From: Catenibacillus scindens | GTDB taxonomy: Bacteria; Bacillota; Clostridia; Lachnospirales; Lachnospiraceae | Direction of reading: 5' to 3' | DNA: 64,000 nucleotides | NCBI RefSeq assembly: GCF_014202115.1 | Contig: NZ_JACHFW010000002.1 | Coordinates: 186,001 to 250,000, forward strand | In this document: one piece after another, positions 63,976 to 64,000 of the stretch | Layout of the letters: every line of letters begins with the position of its first letter | Numbering within the stretch: the stretch's first letter is position 1 | Translations under genes and position numbers: made by a program | Notes under the pieces: generated by a model | What the model was told of the DNA's origin: nothing | The model's database searches: none | What the model saw: the letters and a program-made list of their open reading frames with translations, nothing else

Positions 63976-64000
63976 ATGCAGCTGAACAGCTCTACAGACT
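63976..64000 (+). CDS. Rrf2-family regulator, cassette 3, 5' end only
   Basis: Only the first eight codons (MQLNSSTD) are inside the window; AGGAGGGGA lies upstream. The start matches the Rrf2 gene at 55494, so cassette 3 has the same ending order as cassette 2. Confidence 0.8.

Noticed and set aside
43554-64000. Siderophore biosynthesis island (NRPS/PKS)
   Set aside because: YbtA/YbtPQ-like genes raised the idea, but no synthetase, PKS or salicylate gene is present in the window.
1-64000. CRISPR arrays, rRNA and tRNA genes
   Set aside because: No regularly spaced repeat-spacer pattern, no rRNA-like stretch and no cloverleaf with a recognisable T-loop was found by eye; a tRNAscan or CRISPR search would settle this.

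Overview
The window looks like chromosomal DNA of a Gram-positive anaerobe of the Lachnospiraceae / Clostridium cluster XIVa type. The evidence is gene content and order: miaB-glnN-mutS-mutL-miaA, radC-mreBCD-PBP2-minD-minE-rodA-mgsA, ylmE-sepF-divIVA, type III glutamine synthetase, strong AGGAGG ribosome sites, and a clostridial mobile element. The genus cannot be fixed from the sequence alone. No rRNA, tRNA or CRISPR array was seen.

Region 1 (1-30,150) is conserved core genome, almost all on the + strand. It holds the end of proA, a DsrE-like gene, miaB and glnN (ending in a strong terminator), a mismatch-repair / tRNA-modification operon (mutS, mutL, miaA, then a PLP enzyme), and radC. The elongasome/division cluster follows: mreB, mreC, mreD, a very long PBP2, minD, minE, rodA, mgsA and a D,D-carboxypeptidase. 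minC is absent between PBP2 and minD. After a P-loop orphan, a DUF378 protein and a radical-SAM gene comes a division-type cluster (HlyD-like protein, ylmE, sepF, divIVA) and then aroB, lspA and rluD.

Region 2 (30,150-33,311) is a two-component system with an 11-bp direct repeat at its promoter. It is followed by an XRE regulator gene broken by a 291-bp insertion with a 7-bp target duplication and cut off at its 3' end.

Region 3 (33,312-43,550) is a decayed mobilizable or integrative element. It has a pMV158-type oriT, an intact IS21-family element that splits a membrane-protein gene (4-bp target duplication), an alpha/beta hydrolase, an XRE regulator, a cysteine-rich VLP protein, a RepA remnant, a MobV relaxase, a SprT-like protein and a frameshifted gene. 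No integrase is visible.

Region 4 (43,554-64,000, continuing past the end) is the most interesting part: three successive, diverged copies of a transport cassette. Each has a divergent AraC regulator, an ECF S component of the Trep_Strep (TIGR02185) type, an EcfT and a fused double-ATPase EcfA. Copies 2 and 3 add two exporter-fold ABC half-transporters, a DtxR-type metal repressor and an Rrf2 regulator. The same dyad, TTAG-N6-CTAA, lies just upstream of all three S-component genes and is a candidate metal-repressor operator. I infer a metal-responsive scavenging system for a metallophore, tetrapyrrole or similar ligand; the substrate is unknown.
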